NCBI GenBank assembly: GCA_039995105.1
Contig: CP146203.1
Location: forward strand, 744,001-808,000
Source of the DNA: Jonesiaceae bacterium BS-20
GTDB taxonomy: Bacteria; Actinomycetota; Actinomycetes; Actinomycetales; Cellulomonadaceae
DNA: 64,000 nt
Direction of reading: 5' to 3'
Shown here: positions 18,808 through 27,069 of the stretch, piece after piece
How the letters are laid out: every line of letters begins with the position of its first letter
Position numbering within the stretch: position 1 is the stretch's first letter
Notes under the pieces: model-generated
What the model was told of the DNA's origin: nothing
The model's input: the letters and a program-made list of their open reading frames with translations, nothing else
Databases searched by the model: none
Position numbers and translations under genes: made by a program

Positions 18808-21800
18808 TCATGTGGCGTCGGCAGATGCCGACGCATCGAAGGGGTTGACCGCCTGCATCCACTCGACGTAGGGCTGAATCGCGTCCAAGTCGACGTCGAT
18901 CTGACGTTCGGTCTTGGAACGGGCATGCGACCAGAAGCGCTCCTTTACCCGAGGGAGCCCGAATGCCTCGAAGGCGTCCAGACGGTCCGCCAGAGGCACA
19001 CCTGGATGGAGCCACGGGATGTCGATGATCTCCTGGCGGAACGCGATCACTATGCCCTTGGCGATGCGCACAAGCTGCTCTGCATAGGCGACCGACCCGT
19101 CCTCGTCGAGCAGAACGTCGAGCCGATCGAAGTAGTCCTCCCACTGCTCGACCGTTCGACGTACGGGAGAGCGACTCCACACAGGTTCGCCAAGGGCGTC
19201 GTCCCATTCCTTGAGCCCCTGATCGACCGAGCGCCCCAGCAAAGCCTGCTCGGGAGACTCCCAGGGCATGGTGTGCACGTGGGCGACCTCATGCTGAACC
19301 CCGTCGATGTCGATGATGTCGAGGGACATCCCCTCACTGATAGGGCGGCGCTTACGGTCGAACTCGATCGTCTGCTGCTTGTGGACCACACGCGGCGCAA
19401 AGTCCAACCGCTTCTCGATTCGAGTCAGTTCCTGCACAGAAGGGAAGACCTTCATCGTCACTGGGAGCGCACCATCACGACTCGCCATCAGCGAGTACAT
19501 GTGGTCGCGGTCGGCCTGGCTGTCGTGCTCGATGCCTTCAGGGAGCTTGTACCCCCCGTGGGCCAGGACCCCGCCGGGCTGTCGGCTGAAATTTGCCCGC
19601 GTGGTGACGTTGAGCAGATCGGTCTGCTGGTGCTTGCGCTCCCACATCTCGTCGGAGCCGGTCAGCACGAGACGGGACTCACGCCAGATCGGACCGAGCC
19701 CGAAGAGGTCCAGGCCGTTGACCACGTCCAGGTCGGCGTCGGTGATGAACCCGTCGGTCGTGCAGGACGGCGTGCTGTAGCCCAGCTCGTGGAGCTGGTT
19801 AAGCGTCGCGAGTAACACCGCCCTCACGAGCCCAGTGGTCATGGACGCGTGCCACGGCGATGTGATCGCAGACCCACCGACGGAGTCCCGCTCCTGAGCC
19901 CATGCGTCCCAACCGCGCTGACCCATGACGCCCTGTGCCAGTTTGCCGTACGGGGAGTTCGCCATCAGTTTGAGGACGTTCTGTTCGAACGACTTCTTGC
20001 CGAACTGCTCTTTGGCCCGTGCCCGGTCATCGAGGAGCTGCTTGTACGCACCACGAAGCAGACGAGACGGAGCCCCCTGCGCGTCGGTGAGAGTCCGCCC
20101 GAAGTGTCCGATCTGACACGTCACTTTCGCACCCAGGGTCAGTGCGAGCCAGACCTCTGGGCCGGTCGCCCAGACCCCGCGAGCACCTCCACTCGTGCGG
20201 GGATAGATCATCGACCCTTCGACCGGGACCGGCAGCGACGGGAACGCGACCGTGCTCGGGAACTCGAAGCTGACGAACCCGAGGAATGGCGTGAGAGGGC
20301 TGTCGAAGTCAGACAGTGCGAGGTCGACGTTGTTGACCGTCCGGAGGATGACGCCGTCGGGGTGTTCGTAGTCGACATCCCAGATCGTCGAGCTGGACGT
20401 GGGATAGCACGACTGGAGGTCGAAGTCGTTGGTCACCCGTGCGAACAGACCGAGTTCCGCAGACATGTTGTAGCCACCACGAAAGCTCATTGCTGAGGCA
20501 TGAATCCACGTCGCTGCAGCCCCGTCGATCGGCTCCAAGGCCCGCACCCGGTAGAAGTCGAGTTGCTGTTCCTCGACACCGGCAGCACCCTCCTGGGTCT
20601 TCGTTACCTTGTGGAGTCCGCCGAAGACGGTGTTGAAGTCCCGGCTGTCGCCAATCTCCTCCTGGATGAGACCTTTCACCGCTTTCGCAGCCGCCGTCGG
20701 TAGGGTCAGCGGGACGGCCCGATGATCACCGTAGAGCTGGCTCACGTACTCCAGCGCGATCACTGCGTTGTTGGCCGCATAGTCGAGAAACTCCACAGGA
20801 TGCAGAGCGAGGTATTCGTCCATCCGCGTGATCCAGTCACCGGGAACGTCCAGCTTTGGTGTCCCGATCGCTGCTCCCAGCGCCTTGAGCGGTTCAGCAC
20901 CGCTCTGCGCCATCGTGTCGCGGATCGCGACTTCCACCGGCAGCTTCCACCGCCAATTCTCCCCAGACAGCACCATGCGGGCGGGTTTGGTAGACACCAT
21001 GCCCGCGCTGGCCGAGATCACCGTGCGGAGGATATCGGGGGCACGACCATCCAGCCACCGGGCCTGCCGACTGTCCCATCCAGCACGATCGGACAGAGCT
21101 TTCGCCCTGCCCGGATAAGACCGGTTCCAGACGTTGATCGCTTTTCTGCGGTCAACGAAGGTCGTCAGGTCGGCGTGCTGGAAGTGCGCGACCAGCGTGA
21201 TCGGCAAAGCACGAGGAACACCCTCAGTACCGCGCTTGAACCACACCGCCGGATGAGACTTACCGTCATCGCCGACAGCGGTCTGGGCAGGAACGCCTTT
21301 CTCCTTCCAGCCTACGGCGAGCGGGTGTTCGTGGAGGCCCAGGGACATGATCGCGATCTCAAGACCCTTCTCGAACGAGAGACGGGCCGTGCGAGGCCCG
21401 CGAGGCCCGATGTAATTCCGCGGGATGACCACGCACAGCCGAAGCCGGGAATCATCGAGAGGATCGATCGCCGCGAACTGGTATGAGACGATCTTCCGTA
21501 CCACGTGCTCGTCCTCGCCGACCCAAGCGCGATCGGCATCCATCAGATCAATCGCCACGAACTCGGTGTCGAAGCCGATGACAATGGACTCCTGATCGGT
21601 GGACATCGCGACCACCGAGGGGTAACGACCGAACCCAGCAGCACTACGAGGGTCGCGCTGAATTGAGCGCGTCAGCACCTCAAATACGGCAGGGTGCTTT
21701 CGCGACGTCGCCGTGTCGGTGACTATCGACCGCGACCATCCGGCATCATCGACGGTCTCGCTGGCATTGGCGGCGGCGGCGGAAGGGGGCTGCTCCCCAT

Positions 21801-21912
21801 ACGACGGTGCCGCCAGTGCGCTCTGACATGGGGTTTTAGCGGTCTCACGCGTGCGGATAAGGTCTTTTCCGCACGCTGAGGAGTGTTCGTCGTACCCGGT
21901 GGCGGCGATCAT
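18808..21912 (-). CDS. Family B DNA polymerase of a mobile element (candidate primer-independent PolB)
   Basis: A 1034-residue protein. An N-terminal extension (1-105) precedes an exonuclease domain: ExoI GFDTEF (Asp115, Glu117), a LVAHFQHADL ExoII-like motif and FLDYAANNAV as a candidate ExoIII. The polymerase domain has motif A DLQSCYP (498-504), motif B LKLMANSPYGKL (Asn652-Gly656) and motif C TTDG with Asp720. The two catalytic aspartates (498, 720) are present; motif C is TTD rather than DTD. This arrangement fits the protein-primed and primer-independent branch of family B found on plasmids and pipolins. Its ATG overlaps the HTH gene stop (ATGA), supporting the long start. It would replicate the element. 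Whether it can start without a primer is not shown. Confidence 0.82.
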   Translation of the reverse strand: MIAATGYDEHSSACGKDLIRTRETAKTPCQSALAAPSYGEQPPSAAAANASETVDDAGWSRSIVTDTATSRKHPAVFEVLTRSIQRDPRSAAGFGRYPSVVAMSTDQESIVIGFDTEFVAIDLMDADRAWVGEDEHVVRKIVSYQFAAIDPLDDSRLRLCVVIPRNYIGPRGPRTARLSFEKGLEIAIMSLGLHEHPLAVGWKEKGVPAQTAVGDDGKSHPAVWFKRGTEGVPRALPITLVAHFQHADLTTFVDRRKAINVWNRSYPGRAKALSDRAGWDSRQARWLDGRAPDILRTVISASAGMVSTKPARMVLSGENWRWKLPVEVAIRDTMAQSGAEPLKALGAAIGTPKLDVPGDWITRMDEYLALHPVEFLDYAANNAVIALEYVSQLYGDHRAVPLTLPTAAAKAVKGLIQEEIGDSRDFNTVFGGLHKVTKTQEGAAGVEEQQLDFYRVRALEPIDGAAATWIHASAMSFRGGYNMSAELGLFARVTNDFDLQSCYPTSSSTIWDVDYEHPDGVILRTVNNVDLALSDFDSPLTPFLGFVSFEFPSTVAFPSLPVPVEGSMIYPRTSGGARGVWATGPEVWLALTLGAKVTCQIGHFGRTLTDAQGAPSRLLRGAYKQLLDDRARAKEQFGKKSFEQNVLKLMANSPYGKLAQGVMGQRGWDAWAQERDSVGGSAITSPWHASMTTGLVRAVLLATLNQLHELGYSTPSCTTDGFITDADLDVVNGLDLFGLGPIWRESRLVLTGSDEMWERKHQQTDLLNVTTRANFSRQPGGVLAHGGYKLPEGIEHDSQADRDHMYSLMASRDGALPVTMKVFPSVQELTRIEKRLDFAPRVVHKQQTIEFDRKRRPISEGMSLDIIDIDGVQHEVAHVHTMPWESPEQALLGRSVDQGLKEWDDALGEPVWSRSPVRRTVEQWEDYFDRLDVLLDEDGSVAYAEQLVRIAKGIVIAFRQEIIDIPWLHPGVPLADRLDAFEAFGLPRVKERFWSHARSKTERQIDVDLDAIQPYVEWMQAVNPFDASASADAT

Positions 21913-22205
21913 GATGCGTCCCCGAGCAGGTGGCGCAATCGCCGGGTTTGCTCTGCGCTGAGAGGGGGTGCGGCTGACACCAGGCGCTCGATGGCAGCAT
22001 CGACTTGGCTAATGCGTGGGGGAGCCAAGAGCGCGTCGAGGTCACTCTGACGCAGTCGGATGCGTCGACCGAGTCGATGGGCAGGCAATCTGCCATCAGT
22101 GATGTACTTGCGTAGGGTTGAGTACCCGGCGTAGCCGAGATCAACAGCCTCGCGAAGACTGAGAAACTTGTCGTGGCTGGGAGTGGACTTGGGGCGTGCA
22201 GGCAT
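21909..22205 (-). CDS. Excisionase-family helix-turn-helix protein
   Basis: A 98-residue protein with a winged MerR/Xis-type HTH: LSLREAVDLGYAGYSTLRKYITDGRLPAHRLGRRIRLRQSDLDALL (split: the STLRKYI helix reads DNA, RIRLRQSDLDALL is the typical end). It belongs to the small excisionase/AlpA-like group. It is first in the seven-gene operon and overlaps the polymerase start, so it may control the operon and also act as directionality factor for the serine recombinase; both are inference. It starts at ATG 22205. A -10-like TAGCAT and -35-like TTGGCG pair about 180-210 bp upstream on the same strand could drive it. Confidence 0.82.
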   Translation of the reverse strand: MPARPKSTPSHDKFLSLREAVDLGYAGYSTLRKYITDGRLPAHRLGRRIRLRQSDLDALLAPPRISQVDAAIERLVSAAPPLSAEQTRRLRHLLGDAS

Positions 22206-22568
22206 AGCGATGCGACTCTCCGTGAGGAGTTGTCGCTCGCGTGGCTATAGGCGGAGCCGCTGGAATTCTTACCAGGCTGTGGTTTGGTCGCTCGCAAAGT
22301 GTCGACCTGCTGTGCCGTCCCGCACTTCGACGGACCGCTCTCTAGTGGCTAGGTCTTCGCGTAGTCGAAGGTGTTGATTACTTTTATGCTAGCGCAACGA
22401 AGCCCGTGACGCCAAGTACTAGCGCTAAATAGACATTAGTACTGTCCTAAACGTTGTGGAATTCCGCTTCAACGTCTAGAACGTCATTCTCAGCGCAGCC
22501 AAAGCCGGGAACTGACTCGCGCCAACACCTTTAGAGCGTTGTTGTGGCGTAGTTAGAGTACTTTGCAA
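22206..22568. other. Intergenic region at the element edge, no gene seen
   Basis: About 360 bp between the excisionase-like gene and the IS3 remnant. On the minus strand I see TTGGCG, an 18-base spacer and TAGCAT around 22385-22415, a possible promoter of the mob/pol operon. A palindromic TAGCGCTA lies near 22431, and AGTACT occurs twice within about 30 bp. This is the best place to look for one attachment site. I found no coding region. Confidence 0.45.
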
Positions 22569-22583
22569 GGCCCCTTCACTCCA

Positions 22584-22703
22584 TGAACTGGTCCCTGGAA
22601 GCTAGACAACTTAATTAAAGCATCACGCTGCGAGGGCATGAGCACGGTATTCCATCGGGCTCATGCCCTTAAGCGTTAACGAGAGACGCACGGATGCGAT
22701 TAC
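22584..22703 (-). pseudogene. IS3-family transposase (OrfB) C-terminal remnant and IS end
   Basis: On the minus strand, the last ~27 codons before the TGA at 22623 read LSLTLKGMSPMEYRAHALAA, which is the typical end of IS3-family OrfB integrases. An in-frame stop at 22704 shows that the rest is gone. Beyond the stop, TGAACTGGTCCCTGGAAGC at 22584 (plus strand) looks like the terminal inverted repeat. It is therefore a truncated insertion sequence next to the mobile element. Confidence 0.75.
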
Positions 22704-22726
22704 TCAATGGCCTGTCGCTCCAGGTA

Positions 22727-22954
22727 CTACTCGGCTGCTTCGCTTTGGTCCACTTTCTTGGCGGCCAAGGCTTTCACAATGATTCCAGCTCCCACAACGA
22801 GGAAACCCCAACCCAGCAGGACCCCGAATAGTCCAAGAAAGTCGTTGTTGTTGGCCCAATCCCGGTAGAAAACAGAGGTCCTGATAGCTTGCCATGCAAG
22901 GCCCAAACTGATGAGCGCTACGCCGCTTACCCACAGAGTGATGTTTTTAGCCAT
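22727..22954 (-). CDS. Small membrane protein, two predicted TM segments
   Basis: A 75-residue protein from ATG 22954. Hydrophobic segments lie at about residues 5-24 (ITLWVSGVALISLGLAWQAI) and 38-62 (LGLFGVLLGWGFLVVGAGII), with a polar loop between and a charged end (KKVDQSEAAE). I do not recognise a named family. The clean two-segment pattern and absence of competing frames support a real gene. It stands alone on the minus strand between the IS remnant and the CPBP locus, so nothing about its role follows from context. Confidence 0.6.
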   Translation of the reverse strand: MAKNITLWVSGVALISLGLAWQAIRTSVFYRDWANNNDFLGLFGVLLGWGFLVVGAGIIVKALAAKKVDQSEAAE

Positions 22955-23434
22955 GAATGCAAGCCTAGGTTAACGTGCAGGAAAGTCGCGTGCGTTCCGC
23001 CAGTGTCGAATTTTCTGCGCATGCAGTTGTTCTAATGCGCTTCGACGAGTGGGGCCGGGCATGATGTTCATCTCGCGCACCCCGCGTTGCCTTGGATAGA
23101 ATTATTCAAAGTTATTCCGTGCCGGAGCGTGGTGGAGTTTCAAAGCTCGAACTGAAACTTTGGTATCTGATCCCACAAACTCCGTCGGACTCTCTGTGTG
23201 TTAGTCAGCGATGACGCTGCGGTCTGCGCTGAAGCCGATCGTTTCTGGTTGATGCCCGGACGAAGAGATGTCCTCCTGCCTGATCCTTGGAAGAAGAACT
23301 GGGTAATTCCTATCTGAGATAACTCGATCATGGCGGCTGCAGAGGCGCTCTTCGAATCGATTAACTTCCAAGAACACGCCGTCGGCGTGCTCTGTGGCTT
23401 CGGGTCTCTCACTAATTGAAGGAGAAACTAACTG
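22955..23434. other. 480 bp without a supported gene; possible decayed coding fragment
   Basis: No complete gene is convincing. On the plus strand a ~45-codon stretch around 23170-23310 without a start codon encodes a protein-like segment (ADRFWLMPGRRDVLLPDPWKK), flanked by stops. It may be the end of a lost gene. A 90-codon minus-strand frame over the same bases has unnatural composition and I reject it. The ribosome site GAAGGAG for the CPBP gene lies at the right end. Confidence 0.35.
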
Positions 23435-24274
23435 ATGGCAACAGACTTGGAAGGCACCTGGAAACAGTTCTGGGGCACGGGCCGACTGTGGAAGGCCTTT
23501 TTGATCGCGCTGATTTATCTTTGCCTATACCTTGCAGCAGGCTGGGTCAGTGCGGAGATCTCTCCCGCACACATCAATCTTGATAGTGTCTTCGATTCAC
23601 CAGCGGGTGTCTTTTATGGGTTGACCTTCGGGTTGATTGTTGGTGCGATTCTGCTGAGTGTGTTTGTGGCCTCGCTCGGATGGTTTGGTGACCTGTTCAG
23701 ACGACAACCGGTCAGTGGGCGGTGGTAGATGTGGCTTGGCCCCGTGATCCCCGTGCTCGCCATTGTTTTACGGCTCTTTGGCATTGACTATCGGATGTAT
23801 CCGCCGAGCGTTGTCGTCTTGACCATGGCAACAGGGCTGTTGGTTGGATTCACTGAAGAAATCCTTACCCGTGGTATTGCCGTAAAAATTCTGCGTGACG
23901 CAGGGCTGGGTGAATGGAGTGTGGCTGTGGTGTCATCTGGCATCTTTGCTTTGCTACACGCAGCCAATCTCTTCTCGGGGATGTCAATCGTGACCGTTCT
24001 GGGAACGATAGGGTACACGTTTGCGTTTGGCATGCTGATGTATCTGACGCTGTGGGTGACCGGGCACTTGATCTGGCCCATGCTCATTCATGGGCTGACT
24101 GACCCCACGATCATGCTCGCTACGGGTGGAATTGATCAGTATGGTATTACGGAGAATACTCTTCTTGAGTTAGCCGGTCCTGCGAATCTTCTGACAATGA
24201 TTGTGGCCGTAGTGGCACTAATCTGTATTCGGGGTCGAGTAGCCAAGGACAATTCTGCGACTGGATTGAAGTAG
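23435..24274 (+). pseudogene. CPBP-family intramembrane protease split by an in-frame TAG
   Basis: Two open parts (23435-23728 and 23729-24274) are in the same frame and separated only by TAG at 23726-23728. Together they make about 279 residues, the usual size of CPBP (CAAX protease / bacteriocin-processing) proteins. The first part gives two TM segments; the second has the active motifs TEEILTRG (Glu43, Glu44, Arg48 of that part), FALLHAAN (His77) and LIHGLTD (His121). An ATG directly follows the stop (TAGATG), so the second part could be re-initiated, but without the N-terminal helices. GAAGGAG precedes the first ATG. A nonsense mutation, a sequencing error or readthrough are the options; I favour a recent pseudogene. 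Confidence 0.8.
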
Positions 24275-24508
24275 TCCGTATATGTACTTGTCCCGTTAGA
24301 TCTCAGAAACCAATGTTTCTGGTAGGCAGGTATAAGGGTCTTGCCGGATGCGCTGGCCCGGTGCGAGAGGGACCTCGTTGTTTAGTTGCGTGCGCGGACG
24401 TAGCATTAGCCTGCCCCAATCGGAACCGGGGCAGCACATTAGTGTGGAAGCAAGCACTTCATCTAAGATGGTGCAACGTCTGTGTCTGCCAAGATTTGAG
24501 GTTTCTGC

Positions 24509-25171
24509 GTGACTGAAGTGGTGTCTACCGTGATTGATCCGGCTCAGATTTTGGCCCAGTTTGATGCTGCCAGTGAGGACGCGACGTTCATAGACCTAGA
24601 CAACGGCTATGCCTACACAATCGATGCCCGCCTGCATGTTTACTCCGATGGCCAGCGCTGGGCGCTGATTGGTGAGGTGCTCGGGTACAACCCGCGGTCC
24701 GGAAATGTGGTCGACGTGCTTCACTACTTTGGCAACGCCCTGACCAGCGGCCCCGTTGGATACGAGAATGAGGACTTCTTGTTCCGCGTCGAAAACATGG
24801 AGCAGGTTGAGGACGTGAATGAGCCCGAGGAATTCCGCGGCGGTCCCATCCGAGTCCGTGGCATAGACCTTGTAGTTCAGGCTCAGCCCGGCGACGAACT
24901 CGACGGTGTTTTCCGGAGTCTGGTCCCGGAGCACCGTGATTTGTTGCTGGCCACCGAGGAAGAGTTGCGCCGGCGAATCCCCACCGATCTGCCAAAGGTG
25001 CTTCGCCTTGAGGAATGGAACCAACCTGACCTCTTTGAGACTCCACCTAGTGCTAGTGAGAGCTACCGGTTGATCGCGCAGGTTCTTGCCACGGCTGATG
25101 CTTCTCGGTGGATCCCTACGCTGGCTCCCAATACCCACTGGAGCAACTGGCCGGATTCCGGCTCACTTTGA
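24509..25171 (+). CDS. DUF7003-like hypothetical protein
   Basis: A 220-residue soluble acidic protein from GTG 24509. It begins with ILAQFDAA and LDNGYAYTIDARLHVYSDGQRWALIGEVLGYN, and later has LLLATEEELRRRIPTDLPKVLRLEEWNQPDL and ends with a PNTHWSNWP motif. I believe this matches a broadly distributed domain of unknown function (DUF7003), found in many bacteria with the same start and the same THWxNWP end. The function is unknown. It stands alone; a GC-rich hairpin (CTGCCCC ... GGGGCAG) lies about 75 bp upstream. Confidence 0.65.
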   Translation: MTEVVSTVIDPAQILAQFDAASEDATFIDLDNGYAYTIDARLHVYSDGQRWALIGEVLGYNPRSGNVVDVLHYFGNALTSGPVGYENEDFLFRVENMEQVEDVNEPEEFRGGPIRVRGIDLVVQAQPGDELDGVFRSLVPEHRDLLLATEEELRRRIPTDLPKVLRLEEWNQPDLFETPPSASESYRLIAQVLATADASRWIPTLAPNTHWSNWPDSGSL

Positions 25172-25279
25172 GCCATCGCGCAGCAGAATTAGACATGGTG
25201 CGGCAGGATGACACTTTGTGCGGCAGCAGTCAAACCGGACCAGCAGGCTTTGGGGGAGCCTAGGTAGCACGGCGATCCC

Positions 25280-25873
25280 TTAGTGATCCAGGTCTGTCGT
25301 GATGCGCCGGATTGCCTTGCCAGGATTGGGAGCATTATCGGGGTTGAGGTCGAGTGCGCGGTGGATGGTGAGGCCCTCAATCAGGGCATCGACTAAACGT
25401 GCGGTGGTGGGATCGAAGTGTTCCTCGAGTGCGGCACGGGTGCGACCCATCCACTGGGTGGTGATGTCACGAAAGGCCGGGTTGCGGGCCGCGAGCGTGT
25501 AGAGCTCGAGGGTGAGCGTCAGATCGTGTTGCTCGGCAAAGATGTCATCGCTGATGTTTGCGGCGACAGCTAGTAGGGCATCGTCTTGGGTAAGAACTTG
25601 GGCCATGCGCTTGTCAAAACGCTCGGCAACGTTGTTGGCAAACCGGCTAAATGCACTGTGAAGTAGCTCGTCCATGCCTGTGAAGTGGTAGGTCATTGAC
25701 CCGAGTGGAACGTCCGCCGCCGCGGCAACCTTACGGTGTGAGGTGCCGGCGACACCCTCGGTTGCAATGACGCGTAGTGCGGCATCGATAATCTTGTTAC
25801 GGCGGTCGGGATCGACCCGGCGGACCGGTGCGGGGGTAGCGGCCCGGTTGGACGCGCCGGACTCAGATTTCAC
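25280..25873 (-). CDS. TetR-family transcriptional regulator
   Basis: A 197-residue protein. The N-terminal HTH is clear: RNKIIDAALRVIATEGVAGTSHRKVAAAADVP followed by LGSMTYHF (residues ~25-65), the usual TetR DNA-binding unit. The C-terminal helical ligand domain has YTLAARNPAFRDITTQWM, similar to the TetR_C group of efflux and small-molecule regulators. Its start overlaps the end of the acetyltransferase gene by 11 bp, so both lie on one transcript. The palindrome at the operon start is its likely operator, giving autoregulation; that link is inference. The ligand is unknown. Confidence 0.9.
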   Translation of the reverse strand: MKSESGASNRAATPAPVRRVDPDRRNKIIDAALRVIATEGVAGTSHRKVAAAADVPLGSMTYHFTGMDELLHSAFSRFANNVAERFDKRMAQVLTQDDALLAVAANISDDIFAEQHDLTLTLELYTLAARNPAFRDITTQWMGRTRAALEEHFDPTTARLVDALIEGLTIHRALDLNPDNAPNPGKAIRRITTDLDH

Positions 25874-26441
25874 GGATGACCTTGGCTGGGTTGCCTACAG
25901 CGACTACGTTTGCGGGAATATCCTTGGTCACCACGGCGCCGGCACCAATCACCGAGTTGTCACCGATTGTCACTCCCGGGCAGACGATCACGCCGCCGCC
26001 GAGCCACACGTTATTGCCAATCACAATCGGCTCCGCTGCCTCGAGTTTGTCCTTGCGCGGCTGTGGATCGACCGGGTGCGTTGGGGTGAGGAGCTGAACG
26101 TTGGGTCCTATCTGGCAGTCCTGCCCAATCGTGATCGTAGCGACGTCGAGGGCTACAAGGTTGTAGTTGGCAAAGGTGCGGGCACCAATGTGGATGTTCT
26201 CGCCGTAGTCAACATAGAACGGCGGCTTGATGTAGGCGTCATCGCCGAGCGTACCCACAACCGATTCGAGTAGACCCCGCGCTGAGGGGTCATCAGCGAG
26301 AACCGCCCGGTGATACTCGTCCGCTAGACGAGCTGCCCGCTTTGCGAGGTGTTCACTTTCTGGATCGTCGGCAATGTAAAGGTCGCCCGCGAGCATTCGT
26401 TCGCGGTTGGTTCGGGGGTCACCTGCAAAATAATCGGTCAT
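25863..26441 (-). CDS. maa: Maltose/galactoside O-acetyltransferase-type left-handed beta-helix enzyme
   Basis: A 192-residue protein with an N-terminal Mac domain (RERMLAGDLYIADDPE) and a hexapeptide-repeat beta-helix, including the catalytic region NVQLLTPTHPVD and the closing motif NVWLGGGVIVCPGVTIGDNSVIGAGAVVTKDIP. Enzymes of this kind transfer acetyl from acetyl-CoA to sugars such as maltose or galactosides. Length and motif order are normal. The start is ATG 26441. It leads a two-gene operon with the TetR gene. A 14-base palindrome begins one base upstream of the ATG, suggesting that the mRNA is leaderless or nearly so. The exact sugar is not known. Confidence 0.88.
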   Translation of the reverse strand: MTDYFAGDPRTNRERMLAGDLYIADDPESEHLAKRAARLADEYHRAVLADDPSARGLLESVVGTLGDDAYIKPPFYVDYGENIHIGARTFANYNLVALDVATITIGQDCQIGPNVQLLTPTHPVDPQPRKDKLEAAEPIVIGNNVWLGGGVIVCPGVTIGDNSVIGAGAVVTKDIPANVVAVGNPAKVIREI

Positions 26442-26442
26442 G

Positions 26443-26456
26443 TGTACGATCGTACA
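26443..26456. promoter_or_regulatory. Palindromic operator (TGTACGATCGTACA) at the start of the maa-tetR operon
   Basis: A perfect 14-base palindrome ends one base before the maa start codon. It includes TACGAT, which could serve as the -10 box for a leaderless transcript. TetR proteins bind such palindromes, so repression by the operon's own regulator is likely. Confidence 0.7.
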
Positions 26457-26583
26457 TCAATGGGGTGCGGGTGTGCACATCAAGCAATATTGCTCGAGCA
26501 GCGTGACCTTTCAGCCCAAAGCCCCAGAAGAACCTGGGAGCTGCCTTGAGTTCCTGCGGATCAGGGTCAGAAACTGCGACGCC

Positions 26584-27069
26584 TCATCGAAGTGGTCGGG
26601 AAGGTTTAAGGTGGGCCAAGTTGGTCAGGGAAGACCAAACGCCAATGCGCGGGTAATCGATGGTCACGCCGGTTACACCGTATTTTTCGAATGACATTGC
26701 CCAATCTAGGGCTTCTGGCAAAGGTGGCGCGAACAGGATCAGGGGGTCACCTTCTGCGAGGATCCCAGCCGAGAGCGCGGCTTCCTTGGCTCGTTGAGGA
26801 GTGGTGAATACGCACAGGATTGGGCCTGACTGACCCGCGAGCATGAATGGGCGAGGGGCTTGGGGCGTACCGCGATTGATGCATATCCAATACGGCAATG
26901 AAGCCACCGCTTCCCAGAGTTTGACTTGGGGTGCGACCTCCTTGGGGGAAGCCTTGCAAACCTGGTCTAACCGATCAATCGCTTCCAAAAGGCGAGGGTC
27001 GGGTGGAGACAACTTGGGGGCGGGCCGCCCATGGTTTTGAGATTGCGTGCTCAACGGGAGTCCTAACAT
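26584..27069 (-). CDS. SseB-like hypothetical protein
   Basis: A 161-residue soluble protein. Its centre, LWEAVASLPYWICINRG ... PFMLAGQSGPILCVFTTPQRAKEAA, and the later YGVTGVTIDYP resemble the SseB N-terminal domain layout seen in actinobacterial proteins of unknown function. The start is uncertain; an internal ATG is absent, so 27069 is used. No operon partner is evident; it is divergent from the monooxygenase-like pseudogene. The family call is moderate and the role unknown. Confidence 0.5.
   Translation of the reverse strand: MLGLPLSTQSQNHGRPAPKLSPPDPRLLEAIDRLDQVCKASPKEVAPQVKLWEAVASLPYWICINRGTPQAPRPFMLAGQSGPILCVFTTPQRAKEAALSAGILAEGDPLILFAPPLPEALDWAMSFEKYGVTGVTIDYPRIGVWSSLTNLAHLKPSRPLR

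Larger units (their letters stand above)
11450..22205. mobile_element. Integrative/mobilizable element with PolB, relaxase and large serine recombinase (pipolin-like); ends not resolved
   Basis: The limits given are the outermost genes, not attachment sites. Plus-strand genes: serine recombinase, ArdA, a small ORF. Convergent minus-strand operon: HTH/excisionase-like, family B DNA polymerase, DUF3223, small basic protein, MobC-like, relaxase, coiled-coil membrane protein. Adjacent genes overlap or nearly touch throughout the operon. Recombinase plus excisionase-like protein suggest integration and excision, relaxase plus MobC suggest mobilization, and an own polymerase suggests self-replication. 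No conjugative type IV secretion genes are present, so transfer would need a helper. The R-M module at 6.3-11.2 kb may be cargo of the same element or a separate insertion. I could not find a convincing direct repeat for att sites. Confidence 0.75.

Noticed and set aside
18925-19815. 296-codon plus-strand frame inside the polymerase gene
   Set aside because: Arg/His-rich shadow opposite polymerase motifs B and C, without a ribosome site or known family.
20722-21486. 254-codon plus-strand frame inside the polymerase gene
   Set aside because: Same reasoning; composition rich in Arg/His, no motif, and the sense strand carries the exonuclease region.
23140-23412. 90-codon minus-strand frame in the gap before the CPBP gene
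   Set aside because: Composition (Ser/Gln/Pro) unlike a real protein, no ribosome site, and a protein-like fragment lies on the opposite strand.
24410-24436. GC-rich hairpin before the DUF7003-like gene, considered as tRNA or riboswitch part
   Set aside because: Only one short stem (CTGCCCC/GGGGCAG), no cloverleaf and no conserved riboswitch core.
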